From the NCBI GenBank assembly GCA_018110825.1, contig JAGBCL010000052.1:124001-188000 (forward strand): a DNA stretch of 64,000 nucleotides, read 5' to 3'. The translations under genes were made by a program, and so were the position numbers. Under the pieces are notes generated by a model that made no database searches, was not told the origin of the DNA, and saw only the letters and a program-made list of their open reading frames with translations. Shown here piece after piece: positions 18,901 to 26,158 of the stretch; position 1 is the first letter of the stretch; every line of letters starts with the position of its first letter. The stretch is from Oscillospiraceae bacterium (GTDB lineage Bacteria > Bacillota > Clostridia > Oscillospirales > Ruminococcaceae).

Positions 18901-19142
18901 TGCTTGCTGTATCCTTTATCATCAAGAAAAAACGCTGGTTCGTGCTTGCGGTTGCTTCAATGGTAGCTTCGGGTATTCTCCTTAGCTTTGGTCAGCGTGA
19001 CAGCATCGCTTGGCTTGTGTACCTTGCCCTTGCAGGTGCGGCACTCATCGCTCTGGGACTTGCAAACGAACTCAAAAAGCAACAGCAGAAAACAGGCGAA
19101 GAAACCAAACTTAGCAGATTTATGTCCGACTGGACCTGGTAA
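15975..19142 (+). CDS. Very large polytopic membrane protein, 1055 residues
   Basis: The N-terminus has one membrane helix (LFIILWLISPIVLLIMFLV), a short coiled coil (ELKRSNKFLSQQVNELLAQL), then about 75 residues rich in Pro, Ser and Gln. From about residue 120 to 1030 the chain is almost continuous hydrophobic helices, I estimate 25-30, in pairs of about 20 residues. It resembles the large DUF2157/SCO7613-like membrane proteins of Clostridia and Actinobacteria; function unknown. The ATG at 15975 has GGAGGTAA upstream, while the earlier in-frame ATG has none. It is monocistronic, closed by a terminator. Confidence 0.75.
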   Translation: MLFIILWLISPIVLLIMFLVQLSTCSELKRSNKFLSQQVNELLAQLAEKSAKSSADNKSDEPQPANIPQTETIPEQPKAVPSHIPPVYNVSAVTQSSVQPIHSESVAHIQKVDAYVNPEPAAPKKKISTINIILILGALFLSLSGFIFAAATWGVLNSFFKAVVLVSFSAIFFGIHSFTERKLKLEQTGRIFYILGSVFLPAAIIAAGLLEVFGHYLSFYGDGNLLVFAMVALSVCIPFFKGAYDYKNKFFAAVSHYSFSAAVAFVLLHVIPRADIAVLAIAIYSLLIVIAEPFIKGFYDETFGEDNVFSSQYSYFALISTTILGIFSNCVFLDDTFSVVTLIAFAIYSACFLTKSFTEKSGVFSPIAFASFITISLFSGFDPDNISGIACVIAATALIYATLSAMGLLPEFIRNIMKGFAIAAACIAGLFGVVENILYLADESVPSWEMVLASGVVFAEMLILAIRYKSKEFKGFTFAALIWFATDFVLLLELGMYGSLISFAIITAYFLVTRLSLLNNRLYSGANDIVFAVYTIVTSFCCLTDSELAAIAVLAVGIICTIISSHPKSSAVLCPILTFQFVIPIAMLLDIHSIILPYATDIGDSAMSIILILFCTIASVLLFIPKATRYVKSYGISVICLIPVFLISCMIWESADFVSMLAVCVYTAIFLAKQSFPKEKFEHINLLNAALLLTSVIAGYKFADDFYYHMFFPAVTIMLIFAVYALGEAFDTFSKVNPHTCSFIWGIAPLYSSYLFFVNNDADDTAIMIFGAILAICSAFASFKKKNTLNLILPILVLTFTFANIYSAEMLIVPFIVLVISGRVLFSDKLIKNLCIDVFSLGAYVPVIAYLAETYDDLREWTALLVLALLTLNLVRKEQTSNTKRTCITAAGVFMFPLFWTQPFFEVPELINVQFNLLPVFFFCLLVKLIWKDAAETADNFSFVAAIISLVILFMESFTSSDSFDAVFIGVVLFIMLAVSFIIKKKRWFVLAVASMVASGILLSFGQRDSIAWLVYLALAGAALIALGLANELKKQQQKTGEETKLSRFMSDWTW

Positions 19143-19144
19143 AA

Positions 19145-19168
19145 ACAAGCCACATAGTGGCTTGTTTA
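19145..19168 (+). terminator. Terminator of the large membrane protein gene
   Basis: A 9-bp perfect stem ACAAGCCAC / GTGGCTTGT with an ATA loop and a short T tail begins 2 bases after the stop codon. Confidence 0.75.
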
Positions 19169-19171
19169 CGG

Positions 19172-19188
19172 GTTTTGCTTCGCAAAAC
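19172..19188. repeat. Short palindrome GTTTTGCTTCGCAAAAC, copy 2
   Basis: Identical over 17 bases to 608-624. It lies just past the preceding terminator, again in a spacer after a gene. Confidence 0.5.
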
Positions 19189-19231
19189 GCCGTAGTTTTC
19201 CGTTTCACAAACTTTTTATGAGGTGAAAATA

Positions 19232-19762
19232 ATGGCTGAAATATTTGATATTATCAACAACCGCACAAGCTACCGTGGTGCTTACAAGGACACAAAAATT
19301 CCTCGTGAACATCTTGTGCAGATTATGGAAGCGGGACTTGCCGCACCGTCAGGATGCAACAAGCAGACAACTTCACTTATCTGCGTTGACGACCCGATTG
19401 TCCTTGACAAGCTTAAAGGTATGATTGACCCGCCGATTTGCGAAACCGCACCAGCGATAATCTGCGTGCTTACGCAGAAAATTTTTGCATACCGTGACAA
19501 GTGCTTCAATGTGCAGGACTATTCTGCGGCAATTCAGAATATGCTTCTTGCGATAAAAGCACTTGGCTATGAAAGCTGCTGGTATGAGGGGCACATCACC
19601 GACGATGACGATATCGGCGGACAGCTTGCAAAGGTGCTTGGTGTGCCCGATGATTACAAAATGGTGTGTATTCTCCCCGTGGGAATTGCCGACGGACAGC
19701 TTACCCACGCAAAAAAGAAAAGCTTTGAGGAGCGTGCGTGGTTTAATAAATTTGGAAATTAG
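19232..19762 (+). CDS. Nitroreductase-family flavoprotein
   Basis: A 176-residue FMN enzyme of the nitroreductase fold. The N-terminal FMN phosphate motif is NRTSYRGAYKDTKIP, followed by GLAAPSGCNKQT, a central DYSAAIQNMLLAIKALGYESCWYEG and a C-terminal LPVGIADG. It is shorter than classical NfsB enzymes and matches the small NADH/FMN type of anaerobes. The ATG at 19232 has AGGTGA 5 bases upstream. The substrate is unknown. An unknown small gene follows 21 bases later. Confidence 0.82.
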   Translation: MAEIFDIINNRTSYRGAYKDTKIPREHLVQIMEAGLAAPSGCNKQTTSLICVDDPIVLDKLKGMIDPPICETAPAIICVLTQKIFAYRDKCFNVQDYSAAIQNMLLAIKALGYESCWYEGHITDDDDIGGQLAKVLGVPDDYKMVCILPVGIADGQLTHAKKKSFEERAWFNKFGN

Positions 19763-19780
19763 GAATGTGGAAAGTGAAAT
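19762..19780 (+). repeat. GGAATNT-type heptamer repeats, left copy
   Basis: GGAATGT GGAAAGT GAAAT follows directly on the nitroreductase stop. Together with 20150-20183, which has the same units in inverted orientation, it brackets the 114-residue gene. Confidence 0.45.
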
Positions 19781-19783
19781 TTT

Positions 19784-20128
19784 ATGGTTACACAACAAGA
19801 TTATTTAGCTGATAATTTTTGGAATAAGTTTAATTTCTCAAACGGTAAAATTGAATATATGGAAACATACTTGGACGAAGATATGTTACAGGTTGAATAT
19901 CCTAATAAGCTACTGCTTGATGCAGGATATTACAGTGGTATTTTCGGTATTGAAATTATATGGGACTGCAATTGGCAGACACCTGTTGCAAAATATATAT
20001 GCAAAACACAGGACGATTTTGAGAAATTGATGCATATCGCAATTAATCAGATTGGAAAAGAAATTGAACAGAACCGATTTTCCTATTATGGACCTCTTTG
20101 GGAAACTATCGAAATTAGTTACTTATAA
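19784..20128 (+). CDS. Unknown 114-residue acidic protein
   Basis: I do not recognise the family. The protein is acidic, rich in Tyr, Trp and Asn, and soluble (NFWNKFNFSNGKIEYMETYLDED at the start). Size and composition resemble immunity-type or YolD-like proteins, but there is no toxin gene beside it, so I assign no role. GGAAAGTGAAATTTT stands in the ribosome-site position. Its AT-rich codons differ from the flanking genes, and inverted heptamer repeats bracket it, both of which suggest insertion. Confidence 0.55.
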   Translation: MVTQQDYLADNFWNKFNFSNGKIEYMETYLDEDMLQVEYPNKLLLDAGYYSGIFGIEIIWDCNWQTPVAKYICKTQDDFEKLMHIAINQIGKEIEQNRFSYYGPLWETIEISYL

Positions 20129-20149
20129 TAAAGTTGGAATGTAACACTC

Positions 20150-20183
20150 TAATTCCTCATTCCACTTTCCAAATTCCACATTC
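20150..20183 (-). repeat. GGAATNT-type heptamer repeats, right copy (inverted)
   Basis: Read on the minus strand: GAATGT GGAATTT GGAAAGT GGAATGA GGAATTA, five consecutive 7-base units. Orientation is opposite to the units at 19762. Confidence 0.5.
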
Positions 20184-20207
20184 AAAAAAGAAAGGAACAT
20201 CACCCCA

Positions 20208-21341
20208 ATGAACAAAAAAGAAGTAGCCGAAATCAAAAAGAATTTTACCGACAGCAGCGGATTTTTTACGCTTAACCACATTGTTTCCGCTTACATTGAC
20301 CCTCAGAAGAATATCCGCTGCAACCAGAACAAGCTTTACTCCCTTATCGAGGAGGACGCTGGTGCGGTTATGATGGAGTCGCTGAAAAAGGTGCTGGGCG
20401 GAAGCGTTGGCAAAAATCTTATGGAGTACGGCTTCCCCAATACCGAATATGACGAGGAGGGCGCACAGAACATTCTCTATGCCGCTGTCAAGGGCAAGCT
20501 TGAGGACGAAACTGCTAACGCAAAGCTGATTGAGCGTATCGTCAACAACATGGAGTACGAAATGGCATACACGCTGATTATGGGCTATTGCTCATATAGC
20601 ATTATGACCAAGGACAAGAATGACGAGTCCTACGACGACGCAACCGAGGAATACAACTTTATCGTGGTTGCCGTATGTCCAGTTTGCACAGGTGACGACG
20701 GTCTTATGTTTGACAGCGAAGCAAACGAAATCGTGAAGAAGTCCAACACTGACCTCATCGTAAGCCGTGCACCAACGGACGGTTTCTTCTATCCTGTTTT
20801 CAGCGATAGAAGTCCTGATGTTAACCGTGTTATGTACTACACCAAGACACCGAAAAAGCCAAACATTTCCGTGGTTGAGGACGTTCTCGGCTGCAGCTTT
20901 GTAATGACCTGTCAGAACGAGAAGGACACCTTCCGCGAGGTGCTTAACGATGTTGTGGGTGACGAACTCAGCTACACGCTTATTACTCAGGTGAACGAAA
21001 CTCTCCGTGAGATTGTTACCAAGTCCAAGAACGAAACTGAGCTTCCGATTATCGACGACAACAAGCTCCACAACATTCTTTTTGATGCAGGTGTAAGCAG
21101 TGAAAAGCTTGACGCACTTCCTGCCGTGTTCAAGGAAAAGGTTGGCGACGCTGACGGACTTATCGTGGAAAATCTCGTTGAGAACAAGACCGTACTTGAA
21201 ACACCTGAAATCACAATCAACATCAGCCGTGACGGAACAAACAAGGTACGTACAAGCGTTATCGACGGCAGACGTTGCCTTGTTATTGACCTTGACGACC
21301 CGAGTATTTCCATCAACGGACTTGTTACAAGCGTTACATAA
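20208..21341 (+). CDS. DUF4317 family protein
   Basis: A 377-residue soluble protein starting MNKKEVAEIKKNF, with the family's early ...GFFTLNHIVSAYIDPQKNI segment. Such proteins are common in Lachnospiraceae and Oscillospiraceae, and no biochemical role is known to me. No metal-binding or nucleotide-binding motif is evident, and no membrane segment is present. AAAGGAA is 9 bases before the ATG. It has its own terminator, so it is likely a single-gene unit. Confidence 0.75.
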   Translation: MNKKEVAEIKKNFTDSSGFFTLNHIVSAYIDPQKNIRCNQNKLYSLIEEDAGAVMMESLKKVLGGSVGKNLMEYGFPNTEYDEEGAQNILYAAVKGKLEDETANAKLIERIVNNMEYEMAYTLIMGYCSYSIMTKDKNDESYDDATEEYNFIVVAVCPVCTGDDGLMFDSEANEIVKKSNTDLIVSRAPTDGFFYPVFSDRSPDVNRVMYYTKTPKKPNISVVEDVLGCSFVMTCQNEKDTFREVLNDVVGDELSYTLITQVNETLREIVTKSKNETELPIIDDNKLHNILFDAGVSSEKLDALPAVFKEKVGDADGLIVENLVENKTVLETPEITINISRDGTNKVRTSVIDGRRCLVIDLDDPSISINGLVTSVT

Positions 21342-21348
21342 ATCCATT

Positions 21349-21378
21349 GGGACAGCAAAAGCTGTCCCTTATTTTTTC
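21349..21378 (+). terminator. Terminator of the DUF4317 gene
   Basis: GGGACAGC / GCTGTCCC stem, AAAA loop, followed by TTATTTTTTC. Confidence 0.9.
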
Positions 21379-21386
21379 TCAAACGC

Positions 21387-21415
21387 TTGACATCAGCTTA
21401 TCATAGTTGTATAAT
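21387..21415 (+). promoter_or_regulatory. Promoter of the DUF6796-like gene
   Basis: TTGACA, 17-base spacer, TATAAT. The -10 box runs into the inverted repeat described next. Confidence 0.88.
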
Positions 21416-21442
21416 GTAGTTAGTTAAAGCTAACTACATTAT
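21411..21442. promoter_or_regulatory. Operator-like inverted repeat over the -10 and start site
   Basis: Two perfect 13-base arms, ATAATGTAGTTAG and CTAACTACATTAT, separated by TTAAAG. The arrangement over the -10 box and +1 is typical of a repressor site of the MarR/TetR/PadR kind. No regulator gene is adjacent. Confidence 0.7.
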
Positions 21443-21458
21443 GAAATGAGGGGTAAAA

Positions 21459-22109
21459 ATGTATCTGACATTATCAGTTTTCGGTTTAATCGGCGGGCTT
21501 CTCTGCGCAATCGGCGATATTCTTTTTGATTTGAAGGGCAATGACAACCAAAAGACAGGCCCCGGCGGCAACATTGACACCAACTGGGTAAAGATGTCCG
21601 ACTGGAGATTTGTTGCTTCAATTATTGTTGCGTTTTTCGGTGATATAGCGGCAATGCTTGGACTTTACTCACTTGGTATGCAGATTGCGGAAAAGAATAC
21701 CGTCCTCGGTTATGTGACGACAATCTGCGGCTGTGCGGGTACAATCGGCGGTTTTTTTGTACACTCCACGCTGTGTATTCAGCCGCTTCTGTACAAGCGA
21801 CTTGTTGATTGCGGCCACGCCGACCTTGTGGATAAGATTTTCCCGACCTTTTACAAAGCCGCAGCTTTCCCATTTTTCTTCGGGTACATACTTCTTATGG
21901 TGCCGTCCGTTACGTCGGTAATTGCAATCCTCACAGGTTGTCTTGACGTACCGAAATGGTTTGCACTTCTCAACTCAATAGTGTTTATGATTATAGGAAT
22001 AACCCTGCGAAAGCTTAATCGCCGTGTATTCTGCGACCTGCCCGGAATTATTATGCCAAGTATGGGTCTTGCAATGCTTGGTCTTATCGGAATTGTCAAT
22101 CTGCTGTGA
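21459..22109 (+). CDS. Seven-helix membrane protein, DUF6796-like
   Basis: A 216-residue polytopic protein with membrane segments near residues 4-22, 48-72, 80-105, 140-162, 168-185 and 192-214. Distinctive stretches are AIGDILFDLKGN and VHSTLCIQPLLYKR. I associate it with an uncharacterised Firmicutes membrane family (DUF6796), with moderate certainty. ATGAGGGGT precedes the ATG at 21459. The operator-like repeat in its promoter suggests it is induced by some signal, perhaps a compound it handles; that is inference. Confidence 0.65.
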   Translation: MYLTLSVFGLIGGLLCAIGDILFDLKGNDNQKTGPGGNIDTNWVKMSDWRFVASIIVAFFGDIAAMLGLYSLGMQIAEKNTVLGYVTTICGCAGTIGGFFVHSTLCIQPLLYKRLVDCGHADLVDKIFPTFYKAAAFPFFFGYILLMVPSVTSVIAILTGCLDVPKWFALLNSIVFMIIGITLRKLNRRVFCDLPGIIMPSMGLAMLGLIGIVNLL

Positions 22110-22110
22110 A

Positions 22111-22142
22111 AAAAGAGGTATCAGAAATCTGATACCTCTTTT
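22111..22142. terminator. Bidirectional terminator
   Basis: A 14-bp perfect stem, AAAAGAGGTATCAG with CTGATACCTCTTTT, loop AAAT, lies between convergent genes with A and T runs on the two sides. Confidence 0.92.
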
Positions 22143-22144
22143 GA

Positions 22145-22741
22145 TTATCTGTAAACTTCCGTCAGCTTATCCCAGTTTTCAAGCGCAAGCCTTGCAATTT
22201 CAGGATCATACATAATTCCCACGTTTTTTTCAATCTCCGCCTTGCAGACTTCAAGCGGCAATGCATTTCTGTAGGCACGCTTTGAAGCCATAGCGTCAAT
22301 CGAGTCGCAGACAGCGATAATCCGTGCACCGAGAGGAATTTCCGTACCCTTTGCGCCGAATGGGTAACCCTTGCCGTCCCAACGCTCGTGATGATGAAGG
22401 ATTATTGCGGCAAGACGTGCGAAATGGGATGACCTCGACAGAATATCCGCACCGATTTCGGGGTGCTTCTTCATCAGCTTCCATTCCTCGTCATCAAGCT
22501 TTCCCTCTTTAAGCAGAACACGGTCAGGAATACCGATTTTGCCGATATCGTGCAGATGTCCTGCAATGTGTATTTCCTGAATATCTTCCTCGGATAAGCC
22601 CATAAGTTCGCTTATCATGCAAGCCATATCGCTGACCCGTGCCGAATGTTTACCTGTGTACGGGTCACGGGCATCAAGTGCTGATGTTATACACTCCACA
22701 AATTCGTGGTACTCATAATCTATTTCACATTCACAGTTCAT
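22145..22741 (-). CDS. Stand-alone HD-GYP phosphodiesterase
   Basis: A 198-residue protein consisting of an HD-GYP domain alone. Metal ligands are visible at His31 (TGKHS), the HD pair His64-Asp65 in HLHDIGKIGIPD, and HHHERWDGKGYPFG at 116-129 with the GYP motif at 125-127. The full signature predicts hydrolysis of c-di-GMP to GMP. No sensor domain is present, so it would act as a free soluble enzyme. It has its own promoter. It could oppose the GGDEF proteins at 702-1511 and 52406-53809. Confidence 0.87.
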   Translation of the reverse strand: MNCECEIDYEYHEFVECITSALDARDPYTGKHSARVSDMACMISELMGLSEEDIQEIHIAGHLHDIGKIGIPDRVLLKEGKLDDEEWKLMKKHPEIGADILSRSSHFARLAAIILHHHERWDGKGYPFGAKGTEIPLGARIIAVCDSIDAMASKRAYRNALPLEVCKAEIEKNVGIMYDPEIARLALENWDKLTEVYR

Positions 22742-22779
22742 TATTACACCACCTTGTACAGTTAGTTTACGCTTACTTT

Positions 22780-22808
22780 ATTTTACACCATTTAATTCGT
22801 TCTGTCAA
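22780..22808 (-). promoter_or_regulatory. Promoter of the HD-GYP gene
   Basis: Minus strand TTGACA, 17-base spacer, TAAAAT. Confidence 0.8.
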
Positions 22809-22864
22809 GGTGCAAAACGTCAACTGTATTTATTGTACAAATTTCCAAAATTAAAAAAATAGTG

Positions 22865-22893
22865 TTGATTTGGAAGGAAAAGCATAGTATAAT
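22865..22893 (+). promoter_or_regulatory. Promoter of the cysteine synthase gene
   Basis: TTGATT, 17-base spacer, TATAAT, 35 bases before the ATG. Confidence 0.75.
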
Positions 22894-22927
22894 ATTGTAC
22901 TGTAGTTTGTTGTTAAGGAGTAAATTT

Positions 22928-23923
22928 ATGGATAGATTTGACCGTATTAAAAATATGATTGGCAACACTCCGCTGCTGGAAATTACCCTTAAATATAAGG
23001 GCAAGGAAATGAAGGTTTACGCTAAGGCTGAATATATGAACCTTTCAGGCAGCATCAAGGACCGTGTTGCATTCTACATAATGAAAAAGGCTTACGAAAC
23101 AGGCACAATTAAACCAGGGGACATCATTGCCGAGGCTACAAGCGGCAACACTGGTATTGCTTTTTCCGCAATGAGCAGCTATCTCGGTCACAAGGCTATA
23201 ATTTTTATGCCTGACTGGATGAGCCGCGAGCGTATCAATATGATGAAGAGCTTTGGTGCAGAAGTAAGACTTGTTTCCCGTGAAGAGGGCGGCTTCCTCG
23301 GTTCAATCAAGATGACAGAGGAACTTGCCGCAAAGGGCGGTGTATTCCTCCCAGGACAGTTCTCAAACGAGGATAACTGTGACGCACATTACTACACAAC
23401 AGGTGAGGAAATCGTTCGCCAGCTTGCTTCAATCGGCAAGGTTGCTGACGCTGTTGTTGCAGGCGTAGGTACAGGCGGTACTGTAATGGGTATCGGCAGA
23501 CGTCTTAAAGAGGCTAATCCGAACTGCATTTCTTACCCCCTCGAACCGCTGAACTCCCCTACTCTTTCCACAGGCTACAAGGTTGGCAATCATCGTATCC
23601 AGGGCATTTCCGACGAGTTTATCCCGCCAATCCTCAAGCTTGACGAGTGCGGAGAGGTTGTTTCTGTTGATGACATCGACTCAATCATTATGGCGCAGAG
23701 AATTTCCCGTGAATTCGGTATCGGCGTAGGTATTTCCTCCGGTGCAAATCTTCTTGGTGCAATTATTGCAAATGAACGTCTTGGCGAAAATGCAGTTGTT
23801 ACAACAGTTTTTGCTGACGATAACAAGAAGTATCTCTCCACTGACTACTGCAGCGAAATTACTCCTGCAGAAGACAGCATGAGCAAGGACATTGAGCTTA
23901 TCAGCATAAATGCAATAAAATAA
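22928..23923 (+). CDS. cysK: Cysteine synthase family PLP enzyme
   Basis: A 331-residue fold type II PLP enzyme. The PLP lysine is in NLSGSIKDRVA near residue 42, the substrate Asn loop is TSGNTGIAFSA, and the phosphate cup is GVGTGGTVMGIGR. These fit O-acetylserine sulfhydrylase, which makes cysteine from O-acetylserine and sulfide. The C-terminal 60 residues (PLEPLNSPTLS..., TTVFADDNKKYLSTDYC) differ somewhat from classical CysK, so a related role such as cystathionine synthase or sulfur transfer is possible. AAGGAG lies 7 bases before the ATG at 22928. No T-box or S-box is visible. Confidence 0.82.
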   Translation: MDRFDRIKNMIGNTPLLEITLKYKGKEMKVYAKAEYMNLSGSIKDRVAFYIMKKAYETGTIKPGDIIAEATSGNTGIAFSAMSSYLGHKAIIFMPDWMSRERINMMKSFGAEVRLVSREEGGFLGSIKMTEELAAKGGVFLPGQFSNEDNCDAHYYTTGEEIVRQLASIGKVADAVVAGVGTGGTVMGIGRRLKEANPNCISYPLEPLNSPTLSTGYKVGNHRIQGISDEFIPPILKLDECGEVVSVDDIDSIIMAQRISREFGIGVGISSGANLLGAIIANERLGENAVVTTVFADDNKKYLSTDYCSEITPAEDSMSKDIELISINAIK

Positions 23924-23928
23924 AAAAT

Positions 23929-23957
23929 GGCTGTTACCACACAGGTAACAGCCTTAT
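23929..23957. terminator. Bidirectional terminator
   Basis: A 10-bp stem GGCTGTTACC / GGTAACAGCC around ACACA, with an A-run before and TTATTTTT after, between convergent genes. Confidence 0.9.
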
Positions 23958-23959
23958 TT

Positions 23960-25498
23960 TTATCTCTTCACGAAATATTCCTCGTACCAGACAAGGAAGG
24001 TGTAAATTGTCCAGATTTTACGCCAGTTATCGGAATTTCCGCCGATGTAGTCCTGCCAGATTGCATCAACCTCGTCAAGGTTGAAGAACTTGCCAGCTAT
24101 TTCGCTCGTAAGCTTCTTCTGTACGTCCTGATTGTAGCGTTCATCTGCAAGCCACATTCTGATTGGCACGATAAAACCAAGCTTCTTGCGGAATGCAATT
24201 TCATCGGGAATAACATTTGACGCAGCGGTACGGAAAGCAACCTTGTTCTGCTCCTCGTTGACCTTGAAGCGTGACGGCATTCTTGAAGCAATGTCGAAAA
24301 TTCTTCTGTCGGTAAGAGGCATTCTTACCTCAAGACCTGCAGCCGTACTCATTTTGTCAACGTTAAGATAGATGTCGCCCTCAAGCCATACCTGAATGTC
24401 AATGTCGGACATCTTTGACAGCGGGTCAAGTCCCTCGTTTTCCTCGTAAATATGCTTCACAAGGTTGATGGGAAGGAAATCTTCGTTGTAATGCTTGAGA
24501 ATACGCTTTTTCTCGTCCTCTTTCATAATGTTGGTGTTGCCAACGTAAAAGGTCTTTAAATTTTCGCCGTAGCGTTCAGCGTTGCGATACATATTGTAGC
24601 CGCCGAAAAATTCGTCAGCACCCTCACCCGAGTAGCAGATAGGTGTATGCTCAACTGTTGCTTTGCAGCCCAGTGCGAAAGCAATTGCAGAAGCGTCGCC
24701 CAAAGGCTGCTCCATATTGTACATTACATAGGGCACAATATCAAAGTAAGCTTCCGGAGTTACAAGACAACGATTGAACTTTCTGCCGAGAATGTCAGCG
24801 GTCTGCTTTGCAAGTCCAGACTCGTCAAAACGCTCATCGTCGTAACCGCAGGAATTTGCTGCTTCAACGTCTGTCATTGCCAGCACATAGGACGAGTCAA
24901 CTCCGCCGGAAAGGAATGACTCAGCTGTTTCGTCAGCCGTCTTTACCTCGGGAATAATTTCTTTGATTGTGGAATGAATTTCCTCCGCCCAGTCTTCAAG
25001 TGACTTGCTTTCGTCAGCCTTGAAGGTAGGCTTCCAGTAGCGGGTTATCTCCATTTTGCCGTTCTTCCACACAAGATAATGTCCCGGCATAAGCTTCTTT
25101 ACACCCTTGAAGAAAGTGTCCTCGCCTGCAACATAAGTAAGGCTCATATAAATCTGCAAAAGTTCCTCGTTAAGCTCCTTGACGAAGCCGTCCTGCTCCA
25201 TAATTGCACGGATTGTTGTGCCGCAGAGGAGCTTACCGTCAGCTGTCACATAGTAGTAGAATGTCTTTGTACCGAAGTGGTCACGCAGACAGAAAAGCTG
25301 TTGATTTTCCTCGTCCCAAAGCGCAAATGCAAACATACCGTGCATATGCTCTGCCATATCGAAGCCCCACTTTTGGTATGCCTTTTTCAGAATTTCGTTT
25401 TCACGCTCCTGACGGGAAAGTGTTTCAGAAATTTCAAGCTCAGCACACAATGCGTGCCAGTTTCTTATATGTCCTCTGTAATCTTTAATTTCAATCAT
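23960..25498 (-). CDS. Asparagine-synthetase-like protein lacking the glutaminase nucleophile
   Basis: A 512-residue protein. Residues 190-500 are an AsnB synthetase domain with the ATP pyrophosphatase loop SGGVDSS at 197-203 and a YSGEGADEFFGGYNMYR segment. The N-terminal Ntn glutaminase domain is incomplete. It begins MIEIKDYRGHIRNWHALC, which aligns with the GEIYN...L region about 70 residues into normal AsnB. The Cys at position 2 and the first beta strands are therefore absent. A promoter lies directly upstream at 25532 and no coding sequence is left there, so this is not a frameshift. It may make asparagine or another amide from free ammonia, or act in a different amidation. Confidence 0.82.
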   Translation of the reverse strand: MIEIKDYRGHIRNWHALCAELEISETLSRQERENEILKKAYQKWGFDMAEHMHGMFAFALWDEENQQLFCLRDHFGTKTFYYYVTADGKLLCGTTIRAIMEQDGFVKELNEELLQIYMSLTYVAGEDTFFKGVKKLMPGHYLVWKNGKMEITRYWKPTFKADESKSLEDWAEEIHSTIKEIIPEVKTADETAESFLSGGVDSSYVLAMTDVEAANSCGYDDERFDESGLAKQTADILGRKFNRCLVTPEAYFDIVPYVMYNMEQPLGDASAIAFALGCKATVEHTPICYSGEGADEFFGGYNMYRNAERYGENLKTFYVGNTNIMKEDEKKRILKHYNEDFLPINLVKHIYEENEGLDPLSKMSDIDIQVWLEGDIYLNVDKMSTAAGLEVRMPLTDRRIFDIASRMPSRFKVNEEQNKVAFRTAASNVIPDEIAFRKKLGFIVPIRMWLADERYNQDVQKKLTSEIAGKFFNLDEVDAIWQDYIGGNSDNWRKIWTIYTFLVWYEEYFVKR

Positions 25499-25531
25499 AG
25501 GGATTACCTCATCTCAAAAAAATCTATAAAA

Positions 25532-25560
25532 ATAATACCACAAATCAGTTTATTAGTCAA
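25532..25560 (-). promoter_or_regulatory. Promoter of the AsnB-like gene
   Basis: Minus strand TTGACT, 17-base spacer, TATTAT, 34 bases before the ATG. Its position fixes the short N-terminus of the product. Confidence 0.75.
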
Positions 25561-25607
25561 TTAGAAAAATTATTCCCATGAAATTTCAGTTTATTGAACT
25601 TGCATTA

Positions 25608-25636
25608 TTGACATATCCGTGCTAAAATTGTATATG
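25608..25636 (+). promoter_or_regulatory. Probable promoter of the MaoC gene
   Basis: TTGACA, 17-base spacer, TATATG. The -10 box is weak; TATGAT two bases later is an alternative. Confidence 0.5.
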
Positions 25637-25664
25637 ATAACAAAAACGGCAAAGGAGAAAAAAG

Positions 25665-26096
25665 ATGTATTTTGATGACCTTACACTCGGTCACGAGTTT
25701 GATATTCCGCCTGCTGTGATTGACAAGCAGCAGATGATTGATTTCGCAAAGCTTTACGACAACATTCCGCTTCACACCGATGAGGAGTACGCAAAGACAA
25801 CCCATTTCGGACAGCTTATCGCCCCAGGTATGATGTCCTTTATGGCGGTATGGGCGAAGTACCTTGAAGTTGACCTTTTCGGCGATGACCTGCTTGCAGG
25901 AAAGTCCTCAAAGGTTGAATGGTTCAAGCCTGTTTTTGCGGGTGACGTGCTGACGGGTAAGGGCGTTATCTCAAAGCTTACCCCACGAAGCGAGAAAAAC
26001 GGAACAGCTGAAATTACCATTACCGTGACAAATCAGCACGGCGAGGTTGTGCTTTCTAATGTTACGGAAGCGGTTGTTAAGAGGAAAATGGTATAA
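25665..26096 (+). CDS. MaoC-like hotdog-fold hydratase
   Basis: A 143-residue single-hotdog protein of the (R)-enoyl-CoA hydratase family. DFAKLYDNIPLHTDEEYAKTTHFGQLIAPGMM contains the hydratase catalytic region, with Asp and His in the order expected for MaoC (D-x4-H, then the F/GxxIAxG loop). GGAG lies 8 bases before the ATG. Proteins of this kind hydrate enoyl thioesters in fatty acid or branched acid metabolism. No neighbouring lipid genes help define the substrate. It is flanked by its own promoter and terminator. Confidence 0.82.
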   Translation: MYFDDLTLGHEFDIPPAVIDKQQMIDFAKLYDNIPLHTDEEYAKTTHFGQLIAPGMMSFMAVWAKYLEVDLFGDDLLAGKSSKVEWFKPVFAGDVLTGKGVISKLTPRSEKNGTAEITITVTNQHGEVVLSNVTEAVVKRKMV

Positions 26097-26103
26097 AGCA
26101 ATA

Positions 26104-26135
26104 AATCCAGAGAATTTAAGTTTCTCTGGATTTTG
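26104..26135. terminator. Terminator between MaoC and GNAT genes
   Basis: An 11-bp stem AATCCAGAGAA / TTCTCTGGATT with T-rich tail, between convergent genes. Confidence 0.88.
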
Positions 26136-26158
26136 TTATTTTATTGATGAATTAGGAT

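Noticed and set aside
23960-25600. AsnB-like gene truncated by a frameshift
   Set aside because: Upstream of the ATG lie a ribosome site and a promoter with good spacing, and none of the three frames there encodes the missing glutaminase start.
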